Source: Hawksworthiomyces lignivorus | Lineage: Eukaryota > Ascomycota > Sordariomycetes > Ophiostomatales > Ophiostomataceae | Assembly: GCA_002917075.1 (NCBI GenBank) | Contig: NTMA01000108.1 | Location: forward strand, 62,001 to 126,000 | DNA length: 64,000 nt | Direction of reading: 5' to 3' | In this document: piece after piece, positions 12,472 to 22,301 of the stretch | How the letters are laid out: every line of letters starts with the position of its first letter | Numbering within the stretch: position 1 is the stretch's first letter | Position numbers and translations under genes: made by a program | The notes under the pieces: generated by a model | Database searches by the model: none | The model's input: only the letters and a program-made list of their open reading frames with translations | Told to the model about the DNA's origin: nothing

Positions 12472-12510
<39 letters not shown>
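12472..12510. repeat. C39 mononucleotide tract (G39 on the P450 mRNA strand)
   Basis: Thirty-nine uninterrupted C residues on the plus strand, followed by T5. The tract begins 8 nt after the stop codon of the minus-strand P450 gene (12521-12519), so it would appear as G39 in that gene's 3' untranslated region unless transcription stops first. Confidence 0.95.
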
Positions 12511-12518
12511 TTTTTCCT

Positions 12519-14543
12519 TTACCACCCATCCACGGGTGTGGCGTAGACGTGCATCCCGTGCTTGGGCCGCGCCGACACGGCGCCCTGGATCTTGATGTTG
12601 GACAGGTCCTGCTCGGCCGGGTTTTGCAGGCGGAACTCGAAGCGGCCGACCCAGGTGGCCAGCAGGCAGGCGAACTCGGCGCGTGCAAAGTGCATGCCAA
12701 TGCAGCTGCGCGGCCCGTGGAGGAAGGTCATGAAGGAATAGTTGGAGGCGGCGGAGGCGGAGGAGGATGAGAGGCTGTCGTCTCTGGACGCGGACACCGC
12801 CGCTGCCGGGCCGCCGGGGCGCATCCAGCGCTCCGGGTCAAAGTCGAGGGCGCTGGCCCCCCACAGGTCGTGGCTGCGGTTGACGGCCCAGGGCACCAGC
12901 ATGATGCGGGTGCCGCGGGGCACGCGTTGGCCCTGGATGGTGGTGTCGACGGCGGCCTCGCGCATGGTCATGGGCACGGGCGCGAGGACGCGCAGGATCT
13001 CGCTGCACACGGCGTGCAGGTAGGGGACGTGGTCGACGTCGACGGATGTGGCGTCCGCGGCGGCGGCGGCAGCGGCGGCGGAGTCGTCTAGGTCGTCGCC
13101 GAGCGGCGGCAGGTTGGCGCGGATCTCGGCGCGCAGGCGGTCTTGGACGTCGGTGTGCACGCTCAGCAGGTAGACGGCCCAGGTCATGGCGGACGCGGTG
13201 GTCTCGTGGCCAGCGGCCAGGAAGGTCATCAGCTGGTCGGCCAGGTTGGCGTCGGAGAAGCCGCCGGACTCAAGGGCGACGGACAGGATGTCGACGTCGG
13301 CGGCGGCGGCTCCATGATCCGCGGCCATCGTCTTTTTGGCGTCCTCTCGTGCCAGCAGCTTCGCCTTCTTCTCCTGGACCAGGTCGTCGCAAGTCTCGCG
13401 CAGAAAGCGGTTGGCGGCTATGATTTCGTGGTTGCGGCGGATGGGCAGCGACGTGACAAGCCAGCGCGGCAGCACCAGGCTCAGCAGCCCCAGCAGGCGG
13501 GCCTGGCCGCCCGTGCTCAGGGCGGTGCGGTAGGTGGCGGTCAGCTTGTTGTTGGGGTCCTGCAGGGCGCCAAAGTCGCGGCCTAGTCCGGCCAGGCCGA
13601 TGATGTCGAGGGTCGCGCGCGACGCCCAGTTGCCGATCTCGATGGCGAACGGCGACGCTGCAGCCGCCACTGCCCAATCGGCCTTGCCCGCTTCGGCGTC
13701 GGCACCGGCTTCGCCACCCGCTGCTGCGGTTGCAAGATTGGTAGTCCGCGCCGCTTGCGCCTTGATCTCTTGCTGCCGCTGCGCCATCTGCCGGCGCATG
13801 GCCACGACGCTCTCGCGGCCCTTGCGCCAGAAGACCGGGTACAGGTCCTTGATGTGGCGGAAAGCAAAGGCCGGGGAGAGCATCTTGCGCTGGAAGCGGT
13901 GCTCGTCGCCCTCGGCCAGCAGGACGCCGACGCCGAGGATGCGTGACAGCGACTGACGTATGAACTTTGGCTTGGTGAATTCGTAGTTCTTGGTCACCAG
14001 GACCTCGGCCAGGGCCTTTGGTTGCGTGACAATCAAGCGCTCCTGGTTGAAGAGGCCGAGATAGCGGATGAGCCCATTGTTGGGGATGGAGTTGATCCTG
14101 GCGGAGGCGTCAGAAAGTTGCGCATATTAAGTGTGTGTATGTGTATTGTGCAATCTGGGGAAAGGAGAGAGAACGGATGGGGGTTTCACAACGCCGCACA
14201 CCGCTTACCATTCAAGAGCCGGCTTGCCCGTCTCCTCTCGCGTTATCTTCGACCATTGTCCCACCAGAAACTTGTTGTCGGTTGGCTGCGGGAGATGGCG
14301 CAAAGGCGAGAAGTAGAACGGGTAGAGGAAGATGGACCAGAGGCCATAGACCACGGCCTGCAGTATGTAGGCGGCGACAAAGGCCGTCACAAAGTAGACA
14401 AAAGAAGAGACAAGAGAGGAGAACGAGAGTGGGAGAGCATCGGCACCGGCAACGCCTGTAGCGCCAGACCGGCGCCAATAGGCCGTCGCTCCATAGGCGG
14501 CGATTAGCGACGCCACGGCGACGGGTCGGTGAGGAAGTGACAT
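12519..14543 (-). CDS. Cytochrome P450 monooxygenase
   Basis: Heme-thiolate monooxygenase, substrate unknown. Two exons: 14543-14209 and 14097-12519. The 111-bp intron has a GTAAGC donor and CAG acceptor and splits a Trp codon. Predicted 637 residues from the ATG at 14543; the frame upstream reaches 14654 only with a GTG. Class motifs are all present: I-helix AGHETT at about residue 407, ExxR as EILR near 478, PERW near 533, and the heme loop FLHGPRSCIG with the axial Cys at about 577. At 637 residues it is longer than the usual 500-540. The excess is an N-terminal region with two or three hydrophobic segments (about residues 8-70), so it is probably an endoplasmic-reticulum protein with more than one membrane pass, plus Ala/Ser-rich inserts near 450 and 550. 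GC-rich at third codon positions. No biosynthetic cluster partners are adjacent. The subfamily is not assigned. Confidence 0.93.
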
Positions 14544-16097
14544 GGCCAGGTCCGTAAGACACAAACAGACAGTTAGAACGAGGACCCTAGAGAGACAATA
14601 AAACCGTAGTCGAAAGAGACAAGTGAGGCGCCGTGCAAAGCTTGATGTTGCCACAATAAAGCAGAGAAACTATTGAGATGCTTTAAAGCGATGCCGAATC
14701 AATCGATGTACAAACTTGCTCCAAGCTCTCTTTTTATACGTTCCATGGACAAGGGTGGACTGTTTCAGAGCCAATTTCTGTCGATCTGGCAATTGGCTGC
14801 CGAAGGCTTCTTGGACAGAAAGGCTCCAATACAACACAGAACAGCGTTGCGCAAGGCCGAAAACAAGAAGCGGTATTGAGAAGGCCACGGAGGAACTTTA
14901 AAGAAATCCAAAAACACTCCAACAGAACACTTAAAAGCTTGTGACGGAAGCTAGAACTGGAATAGTGCCGCAGAGCCCCCGCCTGGGTAAAACGGAGCGG
15001 AGAGACGCAAGCAAAGGAAAACTCCCCGAAAACCCACACACCCGTGGTCGCTTAGATAGGTGCACGAAGTAATACGTGTACGAGTTTTGAATGTGAGCCG
15101 CTCCTGGGATTTCCCACCATTGACCGCAGAACAGAAACCAGGCTTCTTTTTTTGCGTGCTTGAGCTTTGCTATCCCGTCGGCCTTTTCATTACAATCTTT
15201 AAATGCCGTTCTCCCCCATCGAGGCAAAGCAGCTTGATAGACTCAGCATCTAGAGCTCAAGCTTTGCATCATCTTGACCAAATGAATGCATGTGCTCGTA
15301 TGTCGTAGGCGAGTCCGCCAAACACCCACATGTCCTTTTGAGCGAGCTGGAATCTGCTAGCGGAGCGGAGTTTTGAATTCAAGCCGATGGCGTCGGTCGG
15401 CGTAACAATTAGAAAGGCTGTAACATAAACGCAGCATATTTAAATTGGGCGCCTCCAAATGAAAGTATAATACACATGCTGACGATGGACGCCCTTCCAC
15501 AGACAGTTCTTGTCATTATCGTCAGGTCAATTTGTTACTCTCTTGAAGATGCTACCCATTGTATGCCGTGGAGTGGAAGGGGAAATGTTGTGGGGAAAGT
15601 TTGCCTTGTCTGCACTAATTCGCAAAATGCTGGAACTGGAAAGTGGGACGGGGGGAACGAAGAAACAGCGAATGCGTAATACACGTAATGCCAATGGCGC
15701 TGTCCCTTACAGGGGCGGCTACCTGAAGGTACGTGTACTCCGTAAGATATGTACATGTACCAGAATTCCACCATGCAGGTAGCTCTTATCTAGCCGCGCC
15801 TTAAGAAGGATTACCCGAACCAACTAGACCTTGGGGATTACCAGCCAAGGTCACCTACACGCAACCAAGCCGTTCCACAATAAGAGCCTTTCATCACTCT
15901 TCTTTTCTATGCATCTTATAGTGTGTGCATCTTCTTGGCCGTGTTTAGGCAGCCTCATTCTTGTTCTGTCCAGATTGGTTATGACGCGTCAAAGGGGTCC
16001 CTTGAAGTTGCGTCTCAAGTACGATCGTGCTCCGCCACCCCTTCTCTTTTTTCAGAGTGTTTCCCTGCCATCGACTTCTGTCCTCTTCGGACGTCTC
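14544..16097. other. Spacer upstream of the P450 gene
   Basis: About 1.55 kb separating the P450 start from the end of the next minus-strand gene. Short frames on both strands, mostly with non-ATG starts; no motif found. It contains the P450 promoter. No RNA gene recognised. Confidence 0.5.
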
Positions 16098-16750
16098 TCA
16101 CACCCACCACACCAATTGGACAGCCCACCGCGCAGCCAGCCCGACCACCCAGATGCCGCTGGCTACGATCAGCCCCATGACGAACAGCACCGTCGTGCGG
16201 ATGCGGAAGGCCTCGGTCGTCTCCATCTTGAGCAGCTTGCGCTGCATGCTGTGGTAGTAGGAGCAGTCATCGCCGTCCTGGGCGGCAGAGCCGGCCGCGC
16301 CCGCCTTGTCTGTCGTGCTGGTAGAGGTGTTGTTCTTCACCAGCACGTAGCGGTAGGGCTGCCGCCGGTACAAGAGATTGTGCAGCCACGCGGGCATGCG
16401 GCGCGAGCAGCCGTTGCTGCCCTGCTGCCCGCTGCCGGCTCCTCCACGGGAGCCGTTCTGTTGTAGACGCTGGCTGTGCGAGTGGCTGCGCAGCAGAGAA
16501 TAGCGGAATTCTACCCAGGCGAGGGAAACAAGGAACGAGATGAAGATGATTGGCGTCATGACGGCCTGAGAACAGATGCAGGAGACGTTCGTTAGCAGAC
16601 CTGTTCTTGATTTGCAGCCAGCTTATTACACCATATGTAGACGGCAGCAGCCCGGTGTCTCGTTGCACACATGCTCACCTTGTAGAGTGGGGACTGGGCG
16701 GGAGGCTGGTCCCTCCGCGACGCAGCGGTGGCCGAAGGAGGCGACGGCAT
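16098..16750 (-). CDS. Small two-pass membrane protein, unrecognised
   Basis: Two exons: 16750-16679 (24 codons) and 16565-16098. The 113-bp intron has a GTGAGC donor and CAG acceptor and is in phase 0. Predicted 179 residues. The N-terminus is Pro/Ser-rich. A hydrophobic segment follows directly after the intron (TPIIFISFLVSLAWVEF). A soluble middle region contains a Gly/Ser/Asn-rich linker, the basic segment LLYRRQPYRYVLVKN and a helix containing YYHSMQRKLLKMETTEAF, and a second hydrophobic segment forms the C-terminal 35 residues. The topology suggests a hairpin with a cytosolic loop of about 100 residues (inference). I do not recognise the family. The aromatic/basic loop and MET-EAF helix look conserved rather than random, so I think the gene is real. 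Confidence 0.65.
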
Positions 16751-17225
16751 GTTGAATGATGAAGCATGGAGAAATTGTGTTGTTTCAGTTGAGGAAGTAG
16801 GAAATGATTGCGAACAAAGAAGATGCAAAGGAGAACCGTGATAAATCAAAATAAGAAGAGGAGGGCGTTTCCGAACGGACCGCGCGGCAGAACAGGCGAC
16901 AAAGAAATGAAGGTCGAGTTATGCTTACTGAATGAGCTGGCTACGAATACGCGTATTACCGTAATACGGGGCGGCTCCAGTGAATTGGGTTTCTTGGGCG
17001 GAGGGAAAGAAAAATTAGGTGGGGGGGCTTCGGAACCCCGCGGTGACATCACTACAGGGGAAGGCAATGGGAAGAGACAGGACAAAAGAACTCGACACAG
17101 AGTAAGCACGCAAGCCAGGAAGCTTTTGTCATATTTTTTTTTGCTATATTTGAGTATCGGAGTGTATTCTGAAGCTGTGCCCGTGCCGGGCCCGACTTTG
17201 TGTCACCCTAACAGCTGTTGCCCGT
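16751..17225. other. Intergenic spacer
   Basis: 475 bp between the 3' end of the RidA-family gene and the start of the membrane-protein gene, both minus strand. It contains the membrane-protein promoter. A 157-codon plus-strand frame crosses it but opposes real exons and has no motif. Confidence 0.5.
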
Positions 17226-17701
17226 TTACGGCAGCGCAATGCACTCAATCTCGACGTCCACGTTCTTGGGCAGCGTCTTGACGGCGACGCAGCTGCGTGC
17301 CGGCTTCTGCGTGAACCACTTAGCGTACTCCTCGTTCATTTTCTAGGAATTGCCATAAAAATTAGCACTAGATCAGGAATTGAAGCACAAAAGAAGCAGA
17401 AAACGAGCTCCAGGTGAGAGGGGGAGAGATTGGGGGCGGGGCAGAGGTGCCCGAAATCCAATTGGAAGCACATACCGCGAAATCGCCCATATCCGCGATA
17501 AAGATGTTGACCTTGACCACCTTGGACAGCGACGAGCCGGCCTCCGTGAGAACAGCCTCGAGGTTCTTGATGCACTGGGCAGTCTTCTCACCAATGGTAC
17601 CCTCGACAAGGTTGCCGTCCTTATCGGCGGGGATCTGGCCCGAGCAGAAGATGGCAAAAGGAGTCTTGATGGCTTGGGACTAAAGGCAGAGCAATGCGTA
17701 T

Positions 17702-17734
<33 letters not shown>

Positions 17735-18085
17735 GAGACCAATGTATAAGGCAAGCGGCTCAAAATGACTTCGGCGGCGACCGGCCGCGGCGCAGAGGAC
17801 TTACGTAAGGACCGGCAGCTTCAGAGACATGATGGTTAGCAGTGGACAACAGACCAGCACGGAGGTATGCGACAGGAGAACATCGACAGCTAGGGGAGAC
17901 TCACGGAATGCCGCCTCAGTAGTGTACACAGGAGTCGCAGACATAGTGGAAGAGAATCGGGATGACAGGGTGGGAGGCTGAGAAGCGAAAGCAATTGAGA
18001 GACGTGGAAGAGGGAATTGGCTAAGGGACAACGTAGAAGTTCGAGAGAGAACTGGAAGGAAACGTGCTGCAACTTGCTTGAACAT
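17226..18085 (-). CDS. RidA/YjgF/Mmf1-family 2-iminobutanoate deaminase, mitochondrial form
   Basis: RidA proteins hydrolyse reactive enamine/imine intermediates from threonine dehydratase and protect PLP enzymes; the fungal mitochondrial member (Mmf1) also supports isoleucine synthesis and mtDNA maintenance (family knowledge). Four exons: 18085-17905, 17818-17805 (14 nt), 17679-17476 and 17342-17226. The introns are 86, 125 and 133 bp. Product 171 residues. The small exon supplies PAGPY, giving the family-typical AGPYSQAI. Further hallmarks are IFCSGQIP, TAQCIKNLEAVLTEAG, KVNIFI and the C-terminal ARSCVAVKTLPKNVDVEIECIA, with the Arg that binds substrate carboxylates. Residues 1-47 are basic and Ser/Leu-rich without acidic residues, a mitochondrial presequence. 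An internal ATG at 17944-17942 (Met48) would give a cytosolic form. An (AG)14 repeat lies in intron 2. Confidence 0.93.
17703..17730. repeat. (AG)14 microsatellite
   Basis: Twenty-eight bases of perfect AG dinucleotide on the plus strand, within intron 2 of the RidA-family gene. On the transcribed strand it is (CT)14, ending about 20 nt upstream of nothing coding, so it does not change the protein. Confidence 0.9.
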
Positions 18086-18595
18086 GAAGAAGCAGACAAA
18101 GTTAAGGACGGAGCTGTTGCATATATATATGATAGAGATTGGGAGAGAGAGAAAAGAGGGAAAAAATAAATACCGTGGTTCTTAGCTAATACAAAATGCG
18201 GCGGTCTACGAGTACGAGTACGAAGAACGCTTTGCGGCGGCTCGAGGGGAGGGGCAGTTGGGAGCGCGCTTCAGTTTCGCGGTCGTTGGGGTCATCTTAC
18301 GGTGGAGACAGCAGACTCCACCCAAAGGGCGTAAGTACATGTCGCCACCCTAGAGGCCAGACGTCGTCTCTACTAGCGACAATTTCTGGACGCTTGAATC
18401 ACTCTCATCAAGTATGTATATTAAAAGGTTATGTAAGAGTATTGTACCAGTAGCTTCACCTCTGGCTATCAAATCCTAGGTCGAACTTGCGACCTGCGTA
18501 GATAAGAACCAGTGAATGTCAGGTCTAAGCATAGCGAATCTTTTACGGAGATGCAGGTAGGCTGCTGGCGAGAGACGATGAGGTAACTCGAAGAA
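18086..18595. other. Intergenic spacer containing the RidA-family promoter
   Basis: About 510 bp between the RidA-family start and the stop of the XPB-like gene. A TATATATATA stretch lies near 18120, on the upstream side of the RidA-family gene. This is where helicase-coding sequence would be expected if the XPB-like gene were complete, and none is visible. Confidence 0.55.
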
Positions 18596-19786
18596 CTACA
18601 AAACAGAAATAAACATAGAGATCAGAACGGTGTTCAGGGACCAAAGCAATGATGAGTGGCAGAACATTACGGGCCTCTGAGCTACGCCCGCGATATCCGC
18701 GTAATTTTTCTGTCCTTTCCCTGCGCCTCGACGGCCGTTGCCGAACATCTTGCTCAGGCTCTTTTCTTGATGAGGTCGAATTTGAGTTGTTGGTCGTAAA
18801 TCAATCTCGAGATTTGCATTGAGAAAATCGTTCCTGAAATCGTACTCTTCGGGCGTCGGGTAGTGTAACTCTAGACATCGCTGCGCTACTGTGCCCACTG
18901 TCTCATCTTTGAATTGGAAAGCATGAGTGACAGGATGGTCGTCGTCATTATCGTCGTCATTCACCACCGCTTGAACCTCTTTTTCTATCGGGTCTGGTCC
19001 AAACCGGTCCTGCTTGAGTTTGAACTTGTCTAGTTCCTCAACCTCGCGCACACCAGCAGCCTCCTTCGTTCCGGCGATCGTAAGTCCGGCCATTGTCGGA
19101 ACGCTTATAACAACTTTTTCTGCCCCCTGGACTCGGCACGGACCGATCTCAGGATTTTTAAGCAGCATTGTCAGTACGTCCAAATCTATGGTCTCTACGA
19201 AATACTTGTTGTCCCTCAAAACCATCTTCACTTTGCCATAGCTCTTACCGCACTGTGTAATGTACTCGATTACGCTGGTCAGTATCTCGTTCTTTAAAAA
19301 CCGATCGAGAGTGTTTATAATGTCCTTCGGATTAAGGCCAACCGAGACAGCCGCATACAAACTATGTGTCGTAAGTCGATATTCATGAATGAAAATCGGC
19401 CTCGATGTTGGTTCAGCAATCGTGATCAAGAAGTCCTGAGCCCGGGGTGCCAAAGGATGAAAGCTCTCGAGAATCAGCTTTCCCCAACCATCAATCCATA
19501 GCGGCCTATTCTCGTGATCAGGTTTGAGTGAGAGGGTAGTAAAATCCCGCTTCTGCTCAGGCTGGAAATGTCTCGAGGCCGCATCAGTGATGCCGGGTGG
19601 CAGCATGTATGGAAATGAGCTTACGTCGAACTTTCGAATATTACGGAAGAGCGCCTTGTTGAACTCGCTGGGTACTTCGTTCAGCTCAAGGGTCTCGTCA
19701 CCATCATCGCCAACCATGCTGCGTAGTGTTGCTGTTCCCGGAGTGGAGACTTCTGAAGCCTGAGCTTCTTTGGCGGGACTCTCCAT
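18596..19786 (-). CDS. XPB/Ssl2 (TFIIH) N-terminal-domain protein lacking the helicase core
   Basis: Predicted 396 residues, one exon, ATG at 19786. It matches the N-terminal third of XPB/Rad25/Ssl2, the TFIIH DNA translocase: the RPLWIDGWGKLILESF segment, the SRPIFIHEYRLTTHSLYAAV segment, SYGKVKMVLRDNKYFVET, IGPCRV, then EEYDFRND, IDLRPTTQIRPHQEKSLSKM and FGNG. In XPB the last segment leads straight into the Walker A motif and both RecA-like domains. Here homology stops at FGNGR; a short unrelated tail follows (residues about 350-396, GAGKGQKNYAD, then a hydrophobic end) and the frame closes. No helicase sequence lies downstream before the RidA-family gene. The open frame and conserved motifs argue against a dead copy. 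GC at third positions is lower than in glr1 next door. In XPB this region binds the p52/Tfb2 subunit and contains the damage-recognition domain (family knowledge). A full-length XPB must exist elsewhere in the genome (inference). Confidence 0.85.
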   Translation of the reverse strand: MESPAKEAQASEVSTPGTATLRSMVGDDGDETLELNEVPSEFNKALFRNIRKFDVSSFPYMLPPGITDAASRHFQPEQKRDFTTLSLKPDHENRPLWIDGWGKLILESFHPLAPRAQDFLITIAEPTSRPIFIHEYRLTTHSLYAAVSVGLNPKDIINTLDRFLKNEILTSVIEYITQCGKSYGKVKMVLRDNKYFVETIDLDVLTMLLKNPEIGPCRVQGAEKVVISVPTMAGLTIAGTKEAAGVREVEELDKFKLKQDRFGPDPIEKEVQAVVNDDDNDDDHPVTHAFQFKDETVGTVAQRCLELHYPTPEEYDFRNDFLNANLEIDLRPTTQIRPHQEKSLSKMFGNGRRGAGKGQKNYADIAGVAQRPVMFCHSSLLWSLNTVLISMFISVL

Positions 19787-20636
19787 AGTGGAGGTCGCCT
19801 TCCGCTTTGATGATATCGCAAATGCTCACCAAAACTATGCAATATGACGCACGTATGTATGTAGTAGATGAAAGATGCTAACGATGTTGGCTAGTCCTTA
19901 TCCTATTACCTAAGCTAGATAGGCAGCGAGGTCACGAACTAAAATAAAATGGAAACGGTCCGCGCAAGTCTTTAGTAAGCTGTTATGACCCAGAGCGAAT
20001 CAGAAAGCGGCCCCCAAACCTCCAATGCCCCCCCTGCAGAACGGGACCGGGTCGGAGAACTTCCCGACTAGTCTTGGAAGAACATGCAGCCGGAAAACTT
20101 CAGCTAAGCCGACAGCTTCCGGACTCTGTATCTACGAGGCTGACAAAGAGTCCAAAGGTGAAATATGTTGTTTTAATTAAACCTCTCTGGCTCTTCCCGC
20201 CGTGCGACATGGTTGGAGAGTGAGACGACAAGAGAGGAAGGTTCACTGTGTGCGAATACGAGCGGATGGGGCCACGCGCATTGGAAACATCTCTATTCTC
20301 TCCGCTCTTTCATATTTGCCCTCGCGCAACTAGATTGACTTGGTAGCTCTGCTTATGCAATAAGCGTATGACCTTTCATGTCACCACATCGTTCCTCTTT
20401 GTTGTCACTTCGCGTTCCTCGAGGCCTACATCCGCGGTCTTACCACCTGCCGCAAAGAGGGAATATCTTCCGAATAGGCATTTCACATTTAGGAGGGAAC
20501 TAACAATGGCACCATGGGGATAATGGCCCTGCATTTGTAAATTCTCTTGATGTTATTTTTGCTTTCCTTCTCATTAGCTCAAATCTATAGTTCCATAAAA
20601 CGGGCGCACGACCTCTTCGTGCTGATCTTCCCGCAT
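19787..20636. other. Intergenic spacer with the XPB-like gene promoter
   Basis: 850 bp between two minus-strand genes. It contains the upstream region of the XPB-like gene and the 3' flank of glr1. No open frame with a motif; nothing further identified. Confidence 0.5.
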
Positions 20637-22301
20637 CTATTTCAGCGTCACCAGCTCTTCTGCGCTTGTGGGGTGGATGGCGACGACGTTGTCAAAGTCC
20701 TTCTTGGTCGCGCCCATCTTGATGGCCACGCCGAAGCCCTGCAGCATCTCGCCGCTGCCCAGGCCCAGGATGTGCAGGCCCACCACCTTCTCCTCGGGGC
20801 CAACCGTCACCAGCTTGTACGCCGTCGGGCCTTTCTCCTCGGGCTCCATCATGGCGTAGTACATGGCCGTGAAGCTCGTCTTGTACACCTTGACGTTGTC
20901 CTTGCCGTATTTCTCGATCGCCTGCGGCTCCGTCAGCCCGATCGAGCCCACCTCCGGGTGCGCGAACACCACCGACGGGATGTTGGTGTAGTCGAGGTGT
21001 AGGGTGGCGAACTCGGGCCCGCCGAACAGGCGGTGCGCCAGGCGGCGGCCGGCGGCGATGGCCACGGGCGTCAGCTCGACGGGGCCGGTGACGTCGCCGA
21101 GCGCGTAGATGTTGGACACGGACGTGTTCTGCAGCTCGTCGACCTTGATGTAGCCCTTGTCGGCGAGGGCGACGCCGGCGGCCTCGAGGCCGATGTCCTT
21201 GGTCAGGGGCGTGCGGCCGATGGCCCAGATCAGGTGGTCGACGTCGGCGACGGACTGGCCGTCGCCGTAGTGCAGTGTCAGCTTGCCCGTGGCCGGGTCC
21301 TTGTCGACGCGCGTCAGCTGCGTGCTGCGGTGCAGGTGCACGCCGAGCTTGTCGTAGTTGTCGGTGACGCCCTCCTGAATGATGGGGTCAAATGTGCGCA
21401 GGAACGTGTTGTGGCGGATGAACAGGTGCGTCTCCGTGCCCAGCGCGTTGAACATGCCGGCGAACTCGACGGCGATGTAGCCGGCACCGACGATGCCGAC
21501 CTTCTTGGGCTGCGTGGCAATCTCAAAGAAGCCGTCGCTGTCGATGCCGTGCTCGGCGCCGGGGATGGCCGGCGCCGCCGCAGGGCGGCCACCCGTGGCG
21601 ACTAGGATCTTCTTGGCGCGGTAGACGACCTCCTTGTTGCCCTGGGCGTCGGGCTCGTTGAGCGCGATGGCGACCTCGTTGGGGCCCAGCAGGCGCGCCC
21701 ACCCGGCGACGTACTCGACCTTGTCGTTGTTCAGGTTGCGGGCGTAGATGCCGTTGAGGCGCTTGACGTAGGCGTCGCGCTTGGTCTTGAACGTGGTCCA
21801 GTCGAACGGCTTGGTCTGCTCGACCGAGAACCCGTAGGCTTTGGCGTCGTGCAGCGCCTCGGCGATGGCCGCCGCGTTGAACGTCACCTTCTTGGGCACG
21901 CAGCCCACGTTGACGCACGTGCCGCCCAGGCGCGCGGCCTCGACGATTGTCGCCTTGATGCCGTACTTGCCGGCGGCCATGCGCGCCGACGCCAGGCCGC
22001 CGCTTCCGCCGCCGATGACCAGGTAGTCGGTCTCCTTGGTAATGGGCGCCATGGTGCGGGCCGAGGTGGACAGGTGTCTAGACAGGGACGCCAGGCGAGC
22101 GGGGGCTGGCGTAGTGGTGGTGGTGAGGGACGGCACGGCGGGGAATGCCAATGCCGCAGCGAGAGAGAGCTGAGAGACGGAAGAGGGGCGTGAAGCAAGC
22201 GAAGAAAACGAAGCAGACGAAGACGATGAAGACGTCCGAGACACAGACGAAAACAGCGAGCGAGAAGTCAGAGCTCGTGCCGACGAGGAAAACGCCCGCA
22301 T
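20637..22301 (-). CDS. glr1: Glutathione reductase
   Basis: FAD flavoenzyme that reduces glutathione disulfide with NADPH. Single exon. The ATG at 22301 gives 554 residues, and an in-frame ATG at 22052 gives the core enzyme of 471. The frame extends further upstream to 22496 only through a TTG and across a G13 tract, so I reject that part. In core numbering: the dinucleotide fold GGGSGG at 14-19, the redox-active disulfide in [13 protein letters not shown] (Cys46/Cys51), the second fold [13 protein letters not shown] for NADPH, the FAD-contact segment NIYALGDV, and the C-terminal HPTSAEE with the catalytic His. Residues 1-83 of the long form are Ser/Arg/Ala-rich with no acidic residues until Met84, a mitochondrial presequence. 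Yeast Glr1 makes mitochondrial and cytosolic enzyme from two in-frame starts, and the same arrangement is visible here. Strongly GC-rich at third codon positions. Confidence 0.97.
   Translation of the reverse strand: MRAFSSSARALTSRSLFSSVSRTSSSSSSASFSSLASRPSSVSQLSLAAALAFPAVPSLTTTTTPAPARLASLSRHLSTSARTMAPITKETDYLVIGGGSGGLASARMAAGKYGIKATIVEAARLGGTCVNVGCVPKKVTFNAAAIAEALHDAKAYGFSVEQTKPFDWTTFKTKRDAYVKRLNGIYARNLNNDKVEYVAGWARLLGPNEVAIALNEPDAQGNKEVVYRAKKILVATGGRPAAAPAIPGAEHGIDSDGFFEIATQPKKVGIVGAGYIAVEFAGMFNALGTETHLFIRHNTFLRTFDPIIQEGVTDNYDKLGVHLHRSTQLTRVDKDPATGKLTLHYGDGQSVADVDHLIWAIGRTPLTKDIGLEAAGVALADKGYIKVDELQNTSVSNIYALGDVTGPVELTPVAIAAGRRLAHRLFGGPEFATLHLDYTNIPSVVFAHPEVGSIGLTEPQAIEKYGKDNVKVYKTSFTAMYYAMMEPEEKGPTAYKLVTVGPEEKVVGLHILGLGSGEMLQGFGVAIKMGATKKDFDNVVAIHPTSAEELVTLK

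Noticed and set aside
12742..13956. Several plus-strand frames of 60-147 codons opposite the P450 gene
   Set aside because: They are antisense shadows of a GC-rich coding exon, low-complexity and without motifs.
18462..18510. Sequence resembling a tRNA T-arm on the minus strand (GGTCGCAAGTTCGACCTAGG)
   Set aside because: No matching acceptor, D or anticodon arms could be folded around it.
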